DNA of 64,000 bases from Dyella_A ginsengisoli (GTDB taxonomy: Bacteria; Pseudomonadota; Gammaproteobacteria; Xanthomonadales; Rhodanobacteraceae): positions 1 through 64,000 of the forward strand of contig NZ_JADIKM010000006.1 of the NCBI RefSeq assembly GCF_044904665.1, in the 5' to 3' direction. A program made the translations under genes and the position numbers. Within the stretch, counting starts at the first letter, position 1, and each line of letters opens with the position of its first letter. Positions 26,334-34,815 of this stretch are shown here, piece after piece. The notes below the pieces were generated by a model, which ran no database searches, had not been told where the DNA came from, and saw only the letters and a program-made list of their open reading frames with translations.

Positions 26334-26993
26334 ATGGCGATGAACTTCGAGCAGGCGCGGCAGAACATGGTGGAAAACCAGGTGCGTCCCTGGGAAGTCC
26401 TTGATGCGCGAGTGCTTGAGGTGCTGGGCCGCGTGCGCCGTGAGGATTTCGTCGCCGCCGAGCATCGGCAGCTGGCGTTTGCCGATGTCTGCCTTCCGCT
26501 CGGCCACGGTGAAGTGATGATGAAGCCCGTGCTCGAAGGTCGCGTGCTGCAGGCGCTGGAGCTGGCGCCCACCGACCGTGTGCTGGAAGTGGGCACCGGC
26601 TCGGGCTTTCTCACCGCCTGCCTGGCGGGTCTGGCTGGTGAAGTGGTGAGTGTGGACATCCATGCCGACTTCACCGCCGGAGCCGGTGCGCGGTTGGCGG
26701 CCGCGGGCGTCAGCAACGCCACGCTGGCCACCGGCGACGCCGTGCTCGACTGGCAACCGCAGGGCCAGTTCGACGCGGTCGTGCTGACCGGTGCCGTGGC
26801 ACAGCTGCCCGAGCGCATGCTGGCCTGGCTCAAGCCGGGCGGTCGCCTGCTGGTGATCCGCGGCGCCTCGCCGGCACAGCAGGTGGCGCTGCTTACCCAG
26901 GAAGGCAACGGCCGCTACCGCGACGAAGTGCTGCTGGAAACCGATCTCCCCTACCTGGTGCACGCCGAGCCGACGCGCCGATTCGTTTTTTGA
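26334..26993 (+). CDS. protein-L-isoaspartate O-methyltransferase family protein
   Basis: A 219-residue SAM-dependent methyltransferase of the Pcm fold. The family opening MVENQVRPWEVLD, the SAM loop VLEVGTGSGFLTA (about 83-95) and the VVLTGAVAQLP strand are present. Classical Pcm repairs isoaspartyl residues, but this tolC-linked clade has a divergent active site (VLTGAV where Pcm has VTAAA-type sequence), so repair activity is uncertain. Two in-frame ATGs (26334, 26340) are possible starts. tolC begins 31 bases later, probably in the same operon. Confidence 0.85.
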   Translation: MAMNFEQARQNMVENQVRPWEVLDARVLEVLGRVRREDFVAAEHRQLAFADVCLPLGHGEVMMKPVLEGRVLQALELAPTDRVLEVGTGSGFLTACLAGLAGEVVSVDIHADFTAGAGARLAAAGVSNATLATGDAVLDWQPQGQFDAVVLTGAVAQLPERMLAWLKPGGRLLVIRGASPAQQVALLTQEGNGRYRDEVLLETDLPYLVHAEPTRRFVF

Positions 26994-27024
26994 CCTCCCC
27001 AAGACCATCCCCACGAGGCACCCC

Positions 27025-28374
27025 ATGCGTTTGAAGCTTCTGTCCCTGGCCCTGGCCCTGTCGGCAATCTCCCTGCCCAGCCATGGCGAGGATTTGCTGG
27101 ATGCATATCGAGAAGCGCGCGCCAACGACCCGGTGCTCTCGCAGGCGGACGCGCAGCGCCTCTCGGTGGGTGAAAACGTGAACCAGGCACGCGCGCTGTT
27201 GTTGCCGCAGCTGTCGGCCGGCCTGTCCTTGAGCCAGACCACCAGCAGCGGCAGTAGCGTCACGCGTGATCCCAATACCGGGCAGGTCGTGCAGACCACC
27301 GCCAACCCCGGCCATTCGCGCACCCGCGACATCTCCGGCAACCTCAGTCAGACCGTGCTCGACCTGAGCAAGATCGCCGACCTGAAGGCAGCGCATTCGC
27401 AGGCCAGTGCGCAGGACGCGCTGTACCAGGCGGCGCTGCAGGATCTGTTCGTGCGCGTCTCCACCGCGTACTTCAACGTGCTGACCAGCCAGGACGCCCT
27501 CGCCTTCGCCAAGGCGAACGAGGAGGCCTATAAGCAGCAGTACGAGCAGTCAGACCAGCGCTTCAAGGTGGGCCTGTCCGCCATCACCGACGTCTACCAG
27601 GCCAAGTCGTTCTACGAGTCGGCCAAAGCGCAGACGATCTCCGCCAGCAACACGCTGGATGACGCCCGCGAGGCGCTGGCGCAGATCACCGGCAAGCCGA
27701 CCGGCGAGCTGAAGAAGCTGCGCGACGACCTGCCGATGAGCCCGCCCGTGCCGAACGACCAGAAGGCGTGGGTGGACCAGGCGCTGCAGAACAATCCGAA
27801 CATCCTCTCGGAGAAGTACAGCGTGGAGGCGGCCGAGCACAGCATCTCCGCCGCGCGCGCCGGGCACCTGCCGACCATCAACGCCAACGTGAGCTACGGC
27901 AAGAGCGCCACCTGGTACCAGAACTCCAACCTGCACTTCCGCCAGCCGAGCTCCACCACCATCGGCCTCACGCTGTCGGTGCCGATCTTCGAGGGCGGCG
28001 CCACGCAGTCGCGCGTGCGTCAGTCCATCTACCAGCGCGACGCCGCGCAGGACACGCTGGAAGTCCAGCGTCGCCAGGTCACCCGCGACACGCTGAACTA
28101 CTACCGCTCGGTGATTGCCGGCATCAGCCAGGTCGAGGCCGCCAAGTCCGCGGTGGATGCGGGCCAGAAGGCGCTCGACGCCACCCGTGCGGGCTTCAGC
28201 GTCGGCACCAAGACCATCCTCGACGTGCTCACCGCGATCCAGACGCTGACCTCGTCCGAGAGCCAGTACTCGCAGGCGCGCCACCAGTTCATCCTGGACA
28301 AGCTGCTGCTCAAGCAGGCAACCGGCACGGCAGACCTCAAGGACATCGAGTCGATCAACGCCCTGCTCGAATGA
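27025..28374 (+). CDS. tolC: TolC-family outer-membrane efflux protein
   Basis: A 449-residue outer-membrane channel used by type I secretion and RND/MFS efflux systems. It has a signal peptide (1-21) and two homologous halves, each with long coiled-coil helices: residues about 25-225 (GEDLLDAYREARANDPVL opening) and about 235-440 (VPIFEGGATQSRVRQ). The TKTILDVLTAIQTL segment is conserved in TolC. No inner-membrane or adaptor gene is adjacent, so it probably serves several systems. An intrinsic terminator follows. Confidence 0.94.
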   Translation: MRLKLLSLALALSAISLPSHGEDLLDAYREARANDPVLSQADAQRLSVGENVNQARALLLPQLSAGLSLSQTTSSGSSVTRDPNTGQVVQTTANPGHSRTRDISGNLSQTVLDLSKIADLKAAHSQASAQDALYQAALQDLFVRVSTAYFNVLTSQDALAFAKANEEAYKQQYEQSDQRFKVGLSAITDVYQAKSFYESAKAQTISASNTLDDAREALAQITGKPTGELKKLRDDLPMSPPVPNDQKAWVDQALQNNPNILSEKYSVEAAEHSISAARAGHLPTINANVSYGKSATWYQNSNLHFRQPSSTTIGLTLSVPIFEGGATQSRVRQSIYQRDAAQDTLEVQRRQVTRDTLNYYRSVIAGISQVEAAKSAVDAGQKALDATRAGFSVGTKTILDVLTAIQTLTSSESQYSQARHQFILDKLLLKQATGTADLKDIESINALLE

Positions 28375-28400
28375 CGGGCCTTTCGACGTGACGTGAACAT

Positions 28401-28431
28401 GAAGCCGGGCCGCGAGGCCCGGCTTCTTCTT
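28401..28431 (+). terminator. Rho-independent terminator of tolC
   Basis: Perfect 11-bp stem GAAGCCGGGCC / GGCCCGGCTTC with loop GCGA, followed by TTCTT. It sits between the convergent tolC and waaA. Confidence 0.85.
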
Positions 28432-28434
28432 GGG

Positions 28435-29700
28435 CTATTCGCCCAGCGTGTGATCGATGAGCGTCATCACGCGGCGCACCGCACCCTGCTCGCTGTCGAA
28501 CACGGCATGGGCGCGCTCGCCCATCCGGTGCAGCGACGGCCGATCACGCAACAACTGCAGCACAGCCGCGCCGAGCGCGTCGCTGCTGGCCACGCGCTGC
28601 GCGCCGCCCTGCTGAACCATGGTTTGCGTGATGTCGTCGAAATTGAACGTATGCGGACCCACCAGCACCGGCCGTGAAAGTGCCGCCGGCTCCAGCACAT
28701 TGTGTCCGCCGATCGGCACCAGACTGCCGCCAACGAAGGCGAGATCGGACGCGGCGAAGAACGGCATCAGCTCACCCATCGCGTCGATCACGAACACCTG
28801 ATGCACCGGCGCGGGCACGCGATCGCCGCTGCGCGTGCCCGCTGAAAAGCCCAGGTTGCGCACCAGGTGCTCGACCAGGCGAAAGCGGTCCGGATGGCGC
28901 GGCGCCAGCAGCAGCAGCGCATCGGGGAAGCGCTGCAGCACCTCCAGGTGCGCCTCCAGCACGGCCAGCTCCTCGCCCTCGTGGGTGCTGGCGGCCATCC
29001 ACACAGGGCGCAGCGGACCCCACTGCACGCGCAAGGCTTCGCCCTGCTCCTGCGCGTGCTCGGGCACCGGCATGTCGAACTTGAGGTTGCCGCTGACCAC
29101 GACCTTGTCCGACGGCGCCCCCAGCATGCGGTAGCGCGCCGCGTCGGTGCGCGACTGTGCGGACACGTGACTCACGCAGCGCAGCGCCGCGCGCACCAGG
29201 CCACGCGCGGGACGATAGCCACGCAGCGAACGCTCCGACAGCCGCGCATTGACGATCATCAGCGGGATGCCGCGCCGATGGCAGGCGAAATAGAGGTTCG
29301 GCCAGATCTCGGTCTCGACGATGATCGCCAGCCGCGGCCGCACGCGATGCAGGAAACGGCGCACCGCAAATGGCAGGTCGTACGGCAGGTAGACGTGGAA
29401 CACGGCGTCGCCGAACAGCTGGCGCACGCGCTCCGAGCCCGTCGGCGTCACCGTGGTGACCACCAGCGGCGCCTGCGGATACGCGCGCTTGAGCGCCTTG
29501 ATCAGCGGCTCGGCCGCATTCACCTCACCCACCGACACCGCATGCACCCACAGCGAGCCACTCAGGCCCGGCGCGGGAAACACGCCGAAGCGCTCCGGCC
29601 ACCGCTGGTGATAGCTGCCGTGGCGCATGCCGCGCGTCAGCAGGCGCAGCACGATCACCGGCGTGGCCAGATACATCAGCAAGGTATAGAGAAAGCGCAA
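28435..29700 (-). CDS. waaA: 3-deoxy-D-manno-octulosonic acid transferase
   Basis: A 421-residue GT-B enzyme that adds Kdo to lipid IVA, the first step of LPS core assembly at the inner membrane. An N-terminal membrane anchor is followed by VHAVSVGEVNAAEPLI (catalytic Glu), VETEIWPNL, the SERSLRGY segment and GGSLVPIGGHNVLEPA. The start is most likely TTG 29700, which has AGGGGG seven bases upstream and gives the family opening LRFLYTLLMY; the first ATG (29676) would lose eight conserved residues. Divergent from the acyltransferase gene by 81 bases. Confidence 0.94.
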   Translation of the reverse strand: MRFLYTLLMYLATPVIVLRLLTRGMRHGSYHQRWPERFGVFPAPGLSGSLWVHAVSVGEVNAAEPLIKALKRAYPQAPLVVTTVTPTGSERVRQLFGDAVFHVYLPYDLPFAVRRFLHRVRPRLAIIVETEIWPNLYFACHRRGIPLMIVNARLSERSLRGYRPARGLVRAALRCVSHVSAQSRTDAARYRMLGAPSDKVVVSGNLKFDMPVPEHAQEQGEALRVQWGPLRPVWMAASTHEGEELAVLEAHLEVLQRFPDALLLLAPRHPDRFRLVEHLVRNLGFSAGTRSGDRVPAPVHQVFVIDAMGELMPFFAASDLAFVGGSLVPIGGHNVLEPAALSRPVLVGPHTFNFDDITQTMVQQGGAQRVASSDALGAAVLQLLRDRPSLHRMGERAHAVFDSEQGAVRRVMTLIDHTLGE

Positions 29701-29769
29701 CGGCCGGCCCCCTGTGGCGGGCGGCCAGTATAAACGGCCCGTCGCGCGGTCCGGCCCGATGCCACTCGC

Positions 29770-29775
29770 TACAAT
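29770..29775 (+). promoter_or_regulatory. -10 element suggesting a leaderless acyltransferase mRNA
   Basis: TACAAT ends six bases before the ATG at 29782, so a transcript from it would start at or next to the start codon. No Shine-Dalgarno sequence lies upstream. No clear -35 was found. Confidence 0.4.
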
Positions 29776-29781
29776 GGCGCG

Positions 29782-30708
29782 ATGCCCGGCATGCACCGCC
29801 CCTCCTTCGACCGTTCCCTGCTCGCTCCACGCCACTGGCCCGCCTGGGCCGGATTGGGCGTGATCTGGCTGATCGCGCGGCTGCCCTATCCGGCGTTGAT
29901 GCGCGTGGGCCGCTGGCTCGGTGGGCTGGCCATGCGCATCGACTCGGCCCGACGCCCGGTGGCCGAGGCCAACATCGCGCTGTGTTTCCCCGAGCTGGAT
30001 CGGGCGCAGCAGGCCGCGCTGGTCAACGCGCACCTGCGCGACATCGGCCTGATGCTGGTGGAATTTGCACTGGGCTGGATGGGCCGCGACGAGGCGATCG
30101 CCCGCCTGCCGCTGTCGGTGGAAGGGCTGGAGCATCTCGAACGCGCCCGCGCCGCGGGCAAGGGCGTGCTGCTGGTCGGCGGCCACTTCTCGCATCTGGA
30201 GCTGTGCGCGCGACTGGTGTCGCAGCGCATCCGCATCGCCGGCATGTACCGGCGCATGGACTCGGCGGTGTTCGAGTGGGCGGTGCTGCGCGCGCGTCTG
30301 CGCTACGCCGACGCCATGTTCGAGAAGGACGACATCCGCGGCACGGTGAAATATCTGCGCGGCGGCGGCACGCTCTGGTACGCGCCCGACCAGGACATGC
30401 GCAGCAAGGACAGCGTGTTCGTGCCGTTCTTCGGCGTGCCGGCCGCCACCATCACCGCCACCCACCATCTGGCGCGCATGGGCAACGCGGTGGTGATCCC
30501 GTTCTTCCATCGCCGCCTGCCGGACAACGGCGGCTACGCACTGCGCCTCGGCGCTCCGCTCGAGCACGTGCCCAGCGACGACGTGCTGGAGGACACCGCC
30601 CGCGTGAATGCCTGCATCGAGCAGATGGTGCGCGAAGCGCCCGAGCAGTATCTGTGGGTGCACAAGCGCTTCAAGACCCGCCCGGACGGCATGCCGCCGG
30701 TGTACTGA
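29782..30708 (+). CDS. LpxL/HtrB-type lipid A acyltransferase
   Basis: A 308-residue acyltransferase that would add a secondary acyl chain to Kdo-lipid IVA. It has an N-terminal hydrophobic anchor (about 22-50), the catalytic HxxxxE pair H135 and E140, the RRMDSAVFE-type segment, and YAPDQDMRSKDSVFVPFFGVPA. The neighbouring waaA makes its substrate. ATG 29782 lacks a Shine-Dalgarno but sits directly after a TACAAT element. Whether it is LpxL, LpxM or LpxP in specificity cannot be told from sequence. Confidence 0.9.
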   Translation: MPGMHRPSFDRSLLAPRHWPAWAGLGVIWLIARLPYPALMRVGRWLGGLAMRIDSARRPVAEANIALCFPELDRAQQAALVNAHLRDIGLMLVEFALGWMGRDEAIARLPLSVEGLEHLERARAAGKGVLLVGGHFSHLELCARLVSQRIRIAGMYRRMDSAVFEWAVLRARLRYADAMFEKDDIRGTVKYLRGGGTLWYAPDQDMRSKDSVFVPFFGVPAATITATHHLARMGNAVVIPFFHRRLPDNGGYALRLGAPLEHVPSDDVLEDTARVNACIEQMVREAPEQYLWVHKRFKTRPDGMPPVY

Positions 30709-30840
30709 CGCACGCCGAAGACGGCGCAGACAGGCCGTTGAAAGGCATCCAGCCGACGATCCGCGTCCTCGAATCAACGCTTCGTCGCGGGACTACGGCC
30801 GAGCATCCGGCGGCGAAGCACGTCGTCACCGGGTCGCGTC

Positions 30841-31593
30841 ATGATCAGCCAGCTCACCTCCGATCGGTCCGGCGTCGCCGTACCGATCCTGATGTATCAC
30901 AACGTGGCGCGCGCACCGCGCCACCTGCAGGTATATCGCAGCCTTTACGTGGCGCCTGGCGCCTTCGCGCGTCAGCTCGCACTCCTTCGCCGTGCCGGCT
31001 ATCGCGGGCTGTCGATGGCCGATGCCATGCCTTATCTCACCGGCGAACAGCGCGGGCGCGTCGTGGTGATCACGCTCGATGATGGCTACGTCGACAACCT
31101 GCAGCACGCGCTGCCCCTGCTGCGCGAGTACGGGTTCACCGCCACCTGCTACGCCGTCAGCGATGCGTTGGGCAGCCACAACCGCTGGGATGCCGCTCGG
31201 CTGGGGATCGACAAGCCGATCATGACCACCGGCCAGCTCCGCGGCTGGCAGGCCGCGGGCATGGAAGTGGGGGCGCACAGCCGGAGCCACCCGCGCCTGA
31301 CCGGCTGCAGCGATGCCGCCCTGCGCGACGAGGTGCGCGGCAGCCGGCACGCGCTGGAAGACATCCTCGGCACGCCGGTTCGGCAGTTCTGCTACCCCTA
31401 CGGGGATGTCGACGCGCGCGTGGCCGAGGCCGCCCGCGAAGCGGGTTACCTCGCCGCCACCACCACGCGCCGCGGACGTGCCCGGCCGGGCATGGACCTG
31501 TTCCAGCTGCCGCGGGTGCAGGTGGCGCGACATCACTGGCTGCTGCCGTTTGCCCTGCGCGCCTTTACCGGCTACGAGGATCGCCGGTCATGA
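30841..31593 (+). CDS. polysaccharide deacetylase (NodB fold)
   Basis: A 250-residue carbohydrate esterase 4 family protein that would remove N-acetyl groups from a surface polysaccharide. The catalytic ITLDDGY carries D80 and D81, and the metal histidines are H146 and H150 in GAHSRSH; the CYPYGD motif follows near 184. No signal peptide is seen, so it may act in the cytoplasm on a lipid-linked sugar. Its stop overlaps the following glycosyltransferase start by four bases, so the two work on the same glycan. Confidence 0.9.
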   Translation: MISQLTSDRSGVAVPILMYHNVARAPRHLQVYRSLYVAPGAFARQLALLRRAGYRGLSMADAMPYLTGEQRGRVVVITLDDGYVDNLQHALPLLREYGFTATCYAVSDALGSHNRWDAARLGIDKPIMTTGQLRGWQAAGMEVGAHSRSHPRLTGCSDAALRDEVRGSRHALEDILGTPVRQFCYPYGDVDARVAEAAREAGYLAATTTRRGRARPGMDLFQLPRVQVARHHWLLPFALRAFTGYEDRRS

Positions 31594-32720
31594 AATTCCT
31601 GTTTGTCGGTACCCACCCGGAAAACACCGGAGCGGCCACGCATTTCGTGGCGCTTGCCCAAGGGCTGGTGGCGAACGGCCACGAGGTGGATGCCGTGCTG
31701 TGCCCCGATTCGCTGATCTGGCACGGCCTGGCCTACAGCGGCGTACGCCGCCATGCGGGACGATTCCGCAATGCGCTCGATCCGCGCGGCTATGCCGCCG
31801 TCCGGCGCGTCATCCGCGACGCGCAACCGGACTGGCTGGTCGGCAATTTCGGCAAGGAGTACTGGCCGCTGGTGTTGCTGGGTCGCACCCACGGCATCCC
31901 GGTCGCGCTGTTCCGCCACCGCACGCCGGCGATGAAGCGGTTCTCGGCGTTCTTCCTGCCGCGGCTCGCCCAGCGCTTCTTCGCGGTCTCCAGGCATGCG
32001 CGCGATGCATACTTGGCGAAGGGCGTGCCGCCCCATGCGGTGCAGGTGCTGTACAACCCGGTGAATACCGCGCTGTTCCGCCCCGACCCGGCTCGCGGCA
32101 GGGCCGTGCGATCGTCGCTCGGCATCCCGCAGGACGCCGTGGTGCTGGGCTACGCCGGTCGCATGCACGGGGGCAAGGGGATCTTTCCCTTGCTGGAGGC
32201 CGCGCAGCAGGCCATGCGCGCCGAGCCCAGGCTGCACTGCCTATGGGTCGGCGACGGTCCTGACGCCGCCGCGCTGCGTGCCGCCGCGTCAACCATGCCG
32301 GACACCGCCGCGCGCCATCACTTCACCGGCTGGAGTGACGACACGACCGGCTACTTCTCCAGCTTCTCGATGCTCGCCTTTCCCTCGGTCGCGACCGAGA
32401 CGTTCGGCCGGGTCTCGATCGAGGCGCAGGCCTGCGGCATCCCGGTGCTGGCCAGCGACATCGGCGGCGTGCCGGAATCGCTGTCGCCCGGCGAGACGGG
32501 CCGCCTGCTGCCTCCGGGGAATGTGCCTGCCTGGCGCAATGCGATCCTCGACCTGTGCGACGAGCGGACCCGCGATCACATGAGCCAGCATGCGCGCAGC
32601 TTCGTGCAGCAGCACTTTTCCACCGATGTCATCGCCGCCCAGTTCGTGGCGCAACTGGATGCGGCGGCCCATCGGGCCGATTCCCCGGCGGTCAGTCGGA
32701 TCGATTCGCCCGCGCGATGA
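31590..32720 (+). CDS. GT4-family glycosyltransferase
   Basis: A 376-residue GT-B glycosyltransferase. It opens MKFLFVGTHPENTGAATHF (acceptor-side Rossmann), and the donor half has LGYAGRMHGGKGIFPLLEA and the E-x7-E motif in FPSVATETFGRVSIEAQACGIPV. It probably adds a sugar to an LPS core or O-unit. Translationally coupled to the deacetylase before it. Its last 29 bases overlap the 3' end of a convergent glycosyltransferase gene on the other strand. Confidence 0.9.
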   Translation: MKFLFVGTHPENTGAATHFVALAQGLVANGHEVDAVLCPDSLIWHGLAYSGVRRHAGRFRNALDPRGYAAVRRVIRDAQPDWLVGNFGKEYWPLVLLGRTHGIPVALFRHRTPAMKRFSAFFLPRLAQRFFAVSRHARDAYLAKGVPPHAVQVLYNPVNTALFRPDPARGRAVRSSLGIPQDAVVLGYAGRMHGGKGIFPLLEAAQQAMRAEPRLHCLWVGDGPDAAALRAAASTMPDTAARHHFTGWSDDTTGYFSSFSMLAFPSVATETFGRVSIEAQACGIPVLASDIGGVPESLSPGETGRLLPPGNVPAWRNAILDLCDERTRDHMSQHARSFVQQHFSTDVIAAQFVAQLDAAAHRADSPAVSRIDSPAR

Positions 32721-33474
32721 GGCGTGCCTGCTCGCGCGCCTCGTGCAGCTTGGCGTACTTCAGGAAGGCGTAGAACGCGCCGGTGACGCTGGCGATGAAG
32801 CCCGCCCAGCCGTTGAGGAAGTAGCGCTTGCCGATGTACTGGCGCAGGAAGAACACCGGCGGGTAGAACACCATGCGCAGGCCGGTGAAACGCTGCCGCT
32901 TGCGCAGCTTGTAGGCCACCATGCCGGTCGTGTAGCGGTTGATCTTCTCCACGCGCGTGGCGATGTCGCTGTCGCCGTCGTTGACGAAGTCGGCCGCGCG
33001 CAGGGTTTTCACCGGGCCGTCCACTTCCACCGCGGCATGCACGTCCACGTCGTTCATGCGGCCACGACGGCGATCGAACAGGCGCAGGTGGCCGTTGCGC
33101 CAGCTGCGCCGGTGCTGCACGGTCCAGAACATCCGCTCGCGCCGCGGCAGCCGGAAGCCGGCGTGGCGCGGGTGCTGCAGCGCGCGCTCGATCACTTCGC
33201 GCGTGCCGGGAGAAAGGATTTCGTCGGCGTCGAGATTCAGCACCCAGTCGTGGCGCGCCATGTCGATCGCGCGCTGCTTCTGCGGGCCGTAGTCGTCGAA
33301 CGGATGCACCGCCACGCGCGCGCCGTGGCGTTCGGCGATGGCGACGGTGGCGTCGGTGGAGCCCGAATCCAGCACCACGATCTCCTCGGCCCAGTCGACC
33401 TCGCGCAGGCAGGCGTCCAGCGTGTCGGCGTTGTTGTAGGTGATCACCACCACCGACAGCGGCTCACGCGTCAC
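32692..33474 (-). CDS. GT2 glycosyltransferase, WaaE/KdtX-like
   Basis: A 260-residue GT-A enzyme resembling the LPS core beta-1,4-glucosyltransferase WaaE. It has SVVVITYNNADTLDACL at the N terminus, the VVLDSGSTD strand, and the metal-binding DAD in NLDADEILSPG (82-84), then a conserved FDRRRGR and a C-terminal amphipathic or membrane-associated region near 200-235. Start is GTG 33474, overlapping the stop of the upstream ligase-like gene by four bases. A role in LPS core assembly fits the context. Confidence 0.88.
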   Translation of the reverse strand: MTREPLSVVVITYNNADTLDACLREVDWAEEIVVLDSGSTDATVAIAERHGARVAVHPFDDYGPQKQRAIDMARHDWVLNLDADEILSPGTREVIERALQHPRHAGFRLPRRERMFWTVQHRRSWRNGHLRLFDRRRGRMNDVDVHAAVEVDGPVKTLRAADFVNDGDSDIATRVEKINRYTTGMVAYKLRKRQRFTGLRMVFYPPVFFLRQYIGKRYFLNGWAGFIASVTGAFYAFLKYAKLHEAREQARLIARANRSD

Positions 33475-34736
33475 GCGCTCACCTCCTGGTCGGGCAACGC
33501 GCCCAGCGCGGCGCACCACAGGCCGAGCAGCCAGGCAAACAGCAGCCCCCACCATGCCGAATAGAACGCCAGGTGGGTGTTGAGCGGAAACAGCATCACG
33601 CCCAGCGCCACCGTCACCGGAAACGCCTGCGCCCGCGCGGCCGCACCCGCGCGGCGCCAGTAGCGCAGCGCTACCACCAGTGCAGCCAGCCACAGCGCCA
33701 GGCCGATCGCGCCGGTCTCGGTCAGCACCTCCAGCACGATCTGGTGCGCGTGGCAGGCGCCCTCGCCCGCGCCGCAGGATTCGCCCACCACGAAATGGTC
33801 GTTGGCCGGCGCGTACTGCGGGTATGCATAGCGGAAGCCGCGCACGCCCACGCCGTTGAACGGATGCGCGGCGGCCATGCGCAGGCTGGCATGCCAGATG
33901 TCGAGCCGGCCGCTGAGCGCCACGTCCACGCCCTGCTCGCTGCCGCCGAACGCCGCGACCGTACGCTCCATGCGCGCATGGAAGCGTAGCGAGGTCTGCC
34001 ACGCGATCGCGCCGGCCAGCGCCAGCACCGCCGCGGCGCCTACGCCGAACAGCGCGAAGCGCCGGAACGAGCCCGCCTCGCGCCAGGCAAACGCCAGCAC
34101 CACGAGGCCGTAGCACAGCCACGCCGCACGCGCGCCAGCGAGCAGCACCGGGCCGAGCAGCAGCACCGCGACCAACCACATGACGCGCGCGCCCCAGCGC
34201 TCGCGCGCGGCCCACAGCGCGAACGGCGACAGCACCGCCAGCGTCGGACCGAGCTTGAGATTGTCGGCGCCGAAGATGCCGGAGATGCGCTCGGCCTCGG
34301 CATGGCCGCCCAGGCTCCAGCCGGTCAGCGCCTGCACCCAGGCATCCAGCGCCCACAGTGCGATCACCGCGGCGACCGCGAAATACATCGTGCGCACGCG
34401 CGGCACCCGCCGCAGCGCAAAGCAGGCATACAGCCCCAGCGGCGCGAAGCGCAGCAATCCGGCCACGGTCGCCCAGCTCTTGCCGGGCGCCACCGCATCG
34501 AACGAGGAGATCAGCGCCGCGCCGACGTAGCCGGCCAGGATCAGCAGCAGGCAGCGCGCCCCCTCGTGCTGCTGTAACGCGTGCGGAAAGCGCAGGAACA
34601 GCATGACGGTGCCGAACAGGCACAGCGCGGTGCCCAGCTCGGCGCTGCGGCCGAACGGCAGCAGCGCCACCACCAGCCAGAAGGGAAGCAGCGGCGACCG
34701 CAGGGCGGCGCGGAGGGAAACGGAGAGCGAGGACAT
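33471..34736 (-). CDS. O-antigen ligase (WaaL)-family membrane protein
   Basis: A 421-residue polytopic protein with about ten to twelve transmembrane helices and one large periplasmic loop (about residues 250-340), which holds SGRLDIWHASLRMAAAHPFNGVGVRGFRYAY and the conserved histidine in ACHAHQIVLEVLTETG. These are hallmarks of the Wzy_C domain shared by O-antigen ligases and some polymerases. It is coupled to the downstream WaaE-like gene. It would attach O-antigen to lipid A-core, though polymerase activity is possible. Confidence 0.88.
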   Translation of the reverse strand: MSSLSVSLRAALRSPLLPFWLVVALLPFGRSAELGTALCLFGTVMLFLRFPHALQQHEGARCLLLILAGYVGAALISSFDAVAPGKSWATVAGLLRFAPLGLYACFALRRVPRVRTMYFAVAAVIALWALDAWVQALTGWSLGGHAEAERISGIFGADNLKLGPTLAVLSPFALWAARERWGARVMWLVAVLLLGPVLLAGARAAWLCYGLVVLAFAWREAGSFRRFALFGVGAAAVLALAGAIAWQTSLRFHARMERTVAAFGGSEQGVDVALSGRLDIWHASLRMAAAHPFNGVGVRGFRYAYPQYAPANDHFVVGESCGAGEGACHAHQIVLEVLTETGAIGLALWLAALVVALRYWRRAGAAARAQAFPVTVALGVMLFPLNTHLAFYSAWWGLLFAWLLGLWCAALGALPDQEVSA

Positions 34737-34815
34737 GCACGGACCAGCGCAAAGGTGACCGGCATTGTAGGCGAGCCGGCGCCCCGTCGCGGGACCGTCC
34801 CACGGCCAGGCTCGA

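Noticed and set aside
28435..30777. A long N-terminal extension of waaA
   Set aside because: Homology starts at 29700 with a good ribosome binding site. The extension is antisense to the LpxL-type gene.
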